A DNA stretch of 34,512 nucleotides from Oscillospiraceae bacterium (GTDB lineage Bacteria; Bacillota; Clostridia; Oscillospirales; Oscillospiraceae): assembly GCA_021203045.1 (NCBI GenBank), contig JAJQBY010000024.1, positions 1 to 34,512 of the forward strand. The letters run 5' to 3'. The notes beneath the pieces were generated by a model. That model was given only the letters and a program-made list of their open reading frames with translations, had not been told where the DNA came from and searched no databases. Made by a program: the position numbers and the translations under genes. This document shows positions 30,747 through 34,512 of this stretch, piece by piece (position 1 is the first letter of the stretch; the number at the start of each line of letters is the position of its first letter).

Positions 30747-32066
30747 TTATAAGGGCGTTTTTTGTAGTAGGGCTTTTGATTTTTGGGCCGCTGGCCCTGT
30801 GTCTGTGCCTGACCTTTGCCCTGCTCCTGACCGGGGGCTGCCTGGTTCTGCGGGCGGCCGGACTGCTGCGGCCGTTGGCCCTTGTTTCTGGAGGACCGGT
30901 TCTGCCGCTGGCCCTGTCCCTGCCCCTGGCGCTGGGAGGGCTCCTGCTGGCCCTGTCCCTGCCCCCTGGCGCTGGGAGGGCTCCTGCTGGCCCTGACGCT
31001 CTCCCTTAGGGGGATAGGGGCCCTTTTTCCGGGGCTTGTTCTGTCGGGGAGGACGGTCGGCGGATGCTTCCTGCCGGTCTGCCGGGGCGCTGCTCCTTCT
31101 TGGGCGGCGCTCCCTGGGGGCCGGCGCCTCCTCCGGAACGGCCTGGGAGTTCAGGACGACCTCCGGCATTTCCCAGTCGCTTTCCGGCTCCTCCTTGGGC
31201 TTCTTCGGCTTGAGGACCAGTATATGGGGCGGTGCGCTGCCGTCTCTGGGCCGTCCGCCGGGGATGGCGGCTACCTCGTCCGCGTCATATTGGCGGATAG
31301 CGTCGTCGCCGGGGCCGTCCAGCTTCACCCGGACGGTCTGGCGCAGGATGTTCACCTGGGTCACATTGCCGTAGCCGTCCGGGGTTTCCACAAAGGCTCC
31401 GTTTTTCGGCACGGTCTTTACCAGCTCCTCATAGGCTGCCTGCTCATACCGCAGGCAGCACATCAGCCGCCCGCAGCAGCCGGATATCTTGGTGGGGTTC
31501 AGGCTGAGAGACTGGGTTTTTGCCATTTTGGTGGATACGGGCTGAAACTCTCCCATGAACGACCCACAGCAGAAGGGCCGTCCGCATATGCCCAGACCGC
31601 CCAGCATGCGGGCCTCGTCCCGGACGCCGATCTGCCGCAGCTCGATGCGGGTGCGGAACACACTGGCCAGATCCTTTACCAGCTCACGGAAGTCTACCCG
31701 GCCCTCGCTGGAGAAGAAAAAGATGATCTTGTTCCCCTCGAAGCTGCACTCCACGTCCACCAGCTTCATATCCAGCCCGTGGGCGGCGATGCGCTGGCGG
31801 CATATGCCGAAGGCCTCCTTTTCCCGCTGGCGGCAAAGATCCTCCACCCGCTTGTCATCCTCTGTGGCCATGCGGATTACAGGACGAAGGGGGGCTACCA
31901 CCCGTTCGCCCGGCACTGTGTGGTTTCCCTGGAGAACGGTGCCCATCTCCATGCCCTTGGCGGTCTCCACGATTACCTTGTCTCCCGCCTGAAGGGTCAG
32001 GCCGCCGGGGGCAAAGAAATACAGCTTGCCCCGGTTCCTGAATTTTATACTGACTACTTCTGTCAT
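30747..32066 (-). CDS. ricT: PSP1 domain protein RicT (YaaT), C-terminal tail frameshifted
   Basis: A 439-residue RicT/PSP1 protein. In Bacillus subtilis RicT joins RicA and RicF in an iron-sulfur Y-complex that affects RNase Y processing, sporulation and biofilm. The PSP1 core covers residues 1-270, with the conserved cysteines in GLGICGRPFCCGSF and ISGCCGRLMCCLRYEQ. The long tail is rich in Pro, Arg, Gln and Lys. In it a 39-base unit (30911-30949) is repeated as 40 bases (30950-30989) with one extra C in the run 30962-30966. As written, the frame ends at 30747 with an atypical Ala/Gly/Pro tail. Removing the extra base continues a Gln-rich tail ending KPYYKKRPYKPRPKAQ and a stop at 30695-30697. 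Restored length is 456 residues. The gene lies 3 bases after holB. Confidence 0.88.
   Translation of the reverse strand: MTEVVSIKFRNRGKLYFFAPGGLTLQAGDKVIVETAKGMEMGTVLQGNHTVPGERVVAPLRPVIRMATEDDKRVEDLCRQREKEAFGICRQRIAAHGLDMKLVDVECSFEGNKIIFFFSSEGRVDFRELVKDLASVFRTRIELRQIGVRDEARMLGGLGICGRPFCCGSFMGEFQPVSTKMAKTQSLSLNPTKISGCCGRLMCCLRYEQAAYEELVKTVPKNGAFVETPDGYGNVTQVNILRQTVRVKLDGPGDDAIRQYDADEVAAIPGGRPRDGSAPPHILVLKPKKPKEEPESDWEMPEVVLNSQAVPEEAPAPRERRPRRSSAPADRQEASADRPPRQNKPRKKGPYPPKGERQGQQEPSQRQGAGTGPAGALPAPGAGTGPAAEPVLQKQGPTAAAVRPPAEPGSPRSGAGQRSGTDTGPAAQKSKALLQKTPL
30911..30989. repeat. 39/40-bp tandem duplication in the ricT tail
   Basis: Two copies of a GC-rich unit, 30911-30949 (39 bases) and 30950-30989 (40 bases), identical except that the second has five C (30962-30966) where the first has four (30923-30926). 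A 39-base unit preserves reading frame; the 40-base copy does not. Such repeats are prone to slippage, and also to assembly or base-calling error. Confidence 0.9.
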
Positions 32067-32069
32067 GTC

Positions 32070-32885
32070 TCACCTCAAGGTCTCAGCGGCCAGCACCCCA
32101 AAAATCTGCTTTGGGGCTACGTTGTGCCGCAAATAGTCTTCCGCCCTGTCCATCAGGGCGTTCAATGCAAACAGGCTGTCCTGGCTCAGGCCGGGGTTTT
32201 CCGCCCGGCCGCATAAAATGGACCACAGAGCGTCCCGCGCGTCCTCCAGAAAAGCCTCCGTATCCTCCCGGGTCAGCTTAGAGCGCAGCATGCAGAACTG
32301 GACGATATCCGCCCGGTCCCCTCCGGCTGCTGCCCGGAGATAGGCCTCGGCGAGGGGGGCGGGACCGGAGACGCTCTCGGAGCGCTCCCACTCGTCCACC
32401 CGGACGCACCGGGAGCGGACAGTGTCCAGAAGGGCGTCCGCCGCTGCGGTGCAGAGGATGAAGCAGGCGTGGCCCGGCGGCTCCTCCAGTACCTTCAGAA
32501 GGGCGTTCTGGGCCAGGCGGTTCATGCGGTCCGCCTGATCGATGATGTATACCTTGCGGGCGGCCTCGTTGGGGGCGATGGCCGCGCCGGCGGCCACCTG
32601 CCGAATCTGCTCTACCAGGATCTCCCGGTGAAGGCCGGCTGTCCCCTCCTGGCGGGCCACGACGGTCACGTCCGGGTGGATGCCGGCCGATACCTTCCGG
32701 CAGTCCCGGCACTGACCGCAGGGGGGATTATCGCCGGAGCAGAGCATGGCCGCCGCCAGATACCGGGCCGCGCCGTCCCGTGCCGGACCCTCCGGCCCGA
32801 CCAGCATGTATGCATGAGATATTCGCTGCTGTGTCATATGGTGAACCAGGTTTTCTGAAAAAATACCTGTCCTTATGAAATTCAA
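32070..32885 (-). CDS. holB: DNA polymerase III delta' subunit
   Basis: A 271-residue clamp-loader subunit. The N-terminal RISHAYMLVGPEGPARDGAARYLA occupies the place of the P-loop but lacks the Lys-Ser/Thr, as expected for the non-ATPase delta' subunit. The zinc module is CPPCGQCRDC-like (C-x8-C-x2-C-x2-C around CSGDNPPCGQCRDC). NEAARKVYIIDQADRMNRLAQNALLKVLEEPP is the conserved Walker-B-like and sensor region. The open frame begins at TTG 32885, without a good ribosome site; ATG 32837 would cut into the conserved N-terminus, so the true start is uncertain. It is followed directly by ricT, the usual Firmicute neighbour. Confidence 0.88.
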   Translation of the reverse strand: MNFIRTGIFSENLVHHMTQQRISHAYMLVGPEGPARDGAARYLAAAMLCSGDNPPCGQCRDCRKVSAGIHPDVTVVARQEGTAGLHREILVEQIRQVAAGAAIAPNEAARKVYIIDQADRMNRLAQNALLKVLEEPPGHACFILCTAAADALLDTVRSRCVRVDEWERSESVSGPAPLAEAYLRAAAGGDRADIVQFCMLRSKLTREDTEAFLEDARDALWSILCGRAENPGLSQDSLFALNALMDRAEDYLRHNVAPKQIFGVLAAETLR

Positions 32886-32889
32886 TTTT

Positions 32890-32909
32890 CGTCTGTTTTT
32901 AAACAGACG
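32890..32909. repeat. 20-bp palindrome upstream of holB
   Basis: Arms CGTCTGTTT and AAACAGACG around a TT centre, directly before the holB start. It could be an operator or leader hairpin that affects holB translation. No T-run follows in the minus-strand direction, so it is not a simple terminator. Confidence 0.6.
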
Positions 32910-33021
32910 AGGAATAACGCAAGGATCGGACCGTCATTTGAGGGGCGTTTGGGCCCCTTTTGGCCCCGAAAATGGGAAAAACGGGCCAAAAATTGCAGGC
33001 AAAGGCCCTGACGGCACAAAT

Positions 33022-33051
33022 ATTATAGCATAATTCAAAAAGTCTTTACAA
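33022..33051 (-). promoter_or_regulatory. Promoter of the holB-ricT operon in the holB/rex divergent region
   Basis: On the minus strand: TTGTAA (33046-33051), an 18-base spacer and a perfect TATAAT (33022-33027). This leaves a leader of about 130 bases that includes GC-rich inverted repeats (GGGGC/GCCCC around 32941-32967) and the palindrome CGTCTGTTT-TT-AAACAGACG (32890-32909). Confidence 0.5.
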
Positions 33052-33078
33052 TATTCATTTGCAAATTCGAGAAAAATG

Positions 33079-33092
33079 TGTTAACTTTAACA
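33079..33092. promoter_or_regulatory. Possible Rex-type operator in the rex leader
   Basis: TGTTAA-CT-TTAACA, an inverted repeat with the half-sites of the clostridial Rex consensus (TTGTTAAnnnnTTAACAA) but a two-base instead of four-base spacer. It lies 30 bases before the rex start, which suits autoregulation. The spacing mismatch keeps confidence low. Confidence 0.3.
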
Positions 33093-33121
33093 TGGAAGTT
33101 TTTGAAAAGGAGAGAAATGCC

Positions 33122-33766
33122 GTGAAACGCTCGAACATTTCTGAAAACGTAATTCGCCGGCTGCCCCGCTACCTGCGGGAGCTGGAAGACCTGGCTGCGA
33201 AGGGAGAGGAACGTATCTCCTCTGAAAAGCTGGGCAAGCAGATGGGACTGACACCGTCCCAGATTCGTCAGGACTTCTCCTGCTTTGGCGAGTTCGGCCA
33301 GCAGGGCTATGGTTATAATATCGAGTCCCTGAGCAAGGAGATCGGACACATCCTGGGCACCTATCAGGACTACTCCGCCATTCTCGTTGGGGCCGGCAAT
33401 CTGGGCGGCGCCCTGATAAAGAATCTGGATTTCATCATCGAGGGCTACCGCTTCCTGGGTGCCTTTGACGTGAAGCCGGAGCTGATCGGCACGGACATCA
33501 ACGGCGTGCCGGTATATGACTATGCGGGCCTGTCCGATTTCATCCGGGAGAACAAGGTGGACATCGCGATCCTGACCGTTCCCAAGGAGGCGGCCCAGAC
33601 CGTGACAGAGGTCATGATGGACGCCGGTATCCGGGCCATCTGGAACTTTACCAACCGGAAGCTTGAGCTGGGCGATTCCGGGGTGCTGGTGGAGAATATC
33701 CACTTCTCGGACAGCCTGCTGGTGCTGACCTATCATCTTTTCTCCAAGGACGAAGAACAGAAATGA
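33122..33766 (+). CDS. rex: Redox-sensing transcriptional repressor Rex
   Basis: A 214-residue Rex, which senses the NADH/NAD+ ratio and represses fermentative and electron-transfer genes when NAD+ dominates. The GTG start at 33122 is chosen because AGGAG (33108-33112) precedes it at 9 bases, and it gives the normal family length and N-terminus (KRSNISENVIRRLPRYLRELEDL). The winged helix spans to about residue 75, with ISSEKLGKQMGLTPSQIRQDFSCFGEFGQQGYGY; the Rossmann domain has LVGAGNLGGAL, and the C-terminal domain-swapped helix is IHFSDSLLVLTYHLFS. It overlaps mnmE by four bases. Confidence 0.96.
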   Translation: MKRSNISENVIRRLPRYLRELEDLAAKGEERISSEKLGKQMGLTPSQIRQDFSCFGEFGQQGYGYNIESLSKEIGHILGTYQDYSAILVGAGNLGGALIKNLDFIIEGYRFLGAFDVKPELIGTDINGVPVYDYAGLSDFIRENKVDIAILTVPKEAAQTVTEVMMDAGIRAIWNFTNRKLELGDSGVLVENIHFSDSLLVLTYHLFSKDEEQK

Positions 33767-34512
33767 GTCAGACCCCCGATCAGGAGGGACAGTCTGCCAC
33801 CTTTGATACCATCGCGGCCACCGCCACAGGCAGCGGACTGTCCGCCATCGGTATCATACGTGTCAGCGGTCCGGCGGCCCTGGCTGTGGTGGACAGGGTG
33901 TTCACCCCCATGCGGGGGGCGGCCATGTCCCAGCGGCCCGACCGCCAGCTTGTGCTGGGCCGGCTGAGCGCCCCCGGAGGCGCGCTGCTGGATCAGTGCC
34001 TTGCTACGGTCTCCAGAGGACCTAACAGCTATACAGGGGAGGACACTGCAGAGCTGCAGTGTCATGGCTCTCCTGTCGTATTGCGCCTTGGATTGGACAG
34101 CCTCTTTGCCGCCGGCGCGCGTCAGGCCAGAGCGGGGGAATTCACCAGGCGGGCCTTTATCAATCACCGCATGGACCTGACCCAGGCGGAGGCGGTGATA
34201 GACCTGATCGATGCGGAGACGGAGCAGGCGGCCGAAAACGCCGCTGCCCAGCTGGATGGTGCTATCCGCCGCCGGACGGACGGAATATACGACAGCCTGA
34301 CCGCCATCTGCTCTCATTATCATGCGGTCATCGATTACCCGGACGAGGATATCGAGCCCTTCGCCTTGGAGGGCTATGCCCGCACGCTGAAGGAGGCGGA
34401 GGACGATCTGGAGAGACTCCTGGCCACCTTCCGCCGGGGCAGCGTCATGAAAAGCGGTGTTCCCTGCGCCATAATAGGCCGTCCCAATGCGGGCAAATCC
34501 TCGCTTCTGAAC
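33763..34512 (+). CDS. mnmE: tRNA uridine-5-carboxymethylaminomethyl modification GTPase MnmE (5' part, runs off window)
   Basis: About 250 residues are visible. The ATG at 33763 overlaps the rex stop (ATGA). The N-terminal folate-binding domain is recognisable from DTIAATATGSGLSAIGIIRVSGP, PNSYTGEDTAELQCHGSPVVL and ARAGEFTRRAFINHRMDLTQAEAVIDLIDAET. The helical domain follows, and the window ends inside the G domain at Walker A, CAIIGRPNAGKSSLLN. With MnmG the enzyme modifies the wobble uridine of several tRNAs. The switch loops and the C-terminal Cys are outside the window. The rex-mnmE coupling is a local feature with no clear functional tie beyond co-transcription. Confidence 0.95.
   Translation, partial: MSQTPDQEGQSATFDTIAATATGSGLSAIGIIRVSGPAALAVVDRVFTPMRGAAMSQRPDRQLVLGRLSAPGGALLDQCLATVSRGPNSYTGEDTAELQCHGSPVVLRLGLDSLFAAGARQARAGEFTRRAFINHRMDLTQAEAVIDLIDAETEQAAENAAAQLDGAIRRRTDGIYDSLTAICSHYHAVIDYPDEDIEPFALEGYARTLKEAEDDLERLLATFRRGSVMKSGVPCAIIGRPNAGKSSLLN

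Noticed and set aside
30882..32216. Plus-strand 444-codon frame opposite ricT and the end of holB
   Set aside because: Antisense to a well-defined PSP1 gene; no start signals.

Overview
The window looks like chromosomal DNA from a GC-rich (by eye around 60% G+C), strictly anaerobic member of the Clostridia, most likely of the Oscillospiraceae type. Pointers are a FabK-type fatty-acid operon in Clostridial order, a Rex repressor next to mnmE, a RicT (PSP1) gene next to holB, a 2x[4Fe-4S] ferredoxin, a radical-type 2-hydroxyacyl-CoA-dehydratase-like enzyme pair, TTG/GTG starts behind strong AGGAGG sites and dense ATGA overlaps. This placement is inference. No tRNA, rRNA, CRISPR array, phage or insertion sequence was recognised.

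Layout. 1-618 (-): 5' end of clpC. 744-914 (+): a 56-aa ferredoxin. 997-1694 (+): a tRNA adenine-N6 methyltransferase gene broken by a one-base frameshift. 1701-2471 (+): a TauE/TSUP permease, closed by a strong terminator. 2551-3818 (-): flavodoxin and DegV genes. 3979-8802 (-): a three-gene operon of an HgdB-like reductase, a double-ASKHA/DUF2229 activator and a divergent PlsY. Its make-up matches the anaerobic plasmalogen synthase systems described from Clostridium perfringens, with an acyltransferase added; this is the most interesting metabolic system here. 8984-10477 (-): a secreted, probably beta-helical protein.

10630-23135 (+): a compact type II fatty-acid synthesis operon: acpP-fabK-fabD-fabG-fabF-accB-fabZ-accC-accD-accA, then an AMP-forming acyl-CoA synthetase, a TetR regulator and a U32 peptidase. 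It has a consensus promoter, and a perfect 12+1+12 palindrome sits on the transcription start with a degenerate second copy downstream. With no FabT/FapR gene in the cluster, the TetR protein at its end is the natural candidate to bind there. fabH is absent from the cluster.

23241-23915 (-): an acidic lipoprotein. 24081-25043 (+): an EamA transporter. 25235-30496 (+): a four-gene Gld-like ABC operon (ATPase, permease, GldG-like protein with an eight-tyrosine run, DUF4340 protein). 30555-32885 (-): holB, ricT and a 47-aa ORF. ricT carries an apparent one-base insertion inside a 39/40-bp tandem repeat; correcting it restores an ATGA overlap with the small ORF. 33122-34512 (+): rex and the 5' part of mnmE.

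Together the window joins fatty-acid supply, glycerolipid acylation and probable ester-to-vinyl-ether lipid reduction with redox functions (ferredoxin, flavodoxin, Rex). The two apparent frameshifts may be real or may be sequencing/assembly errors.
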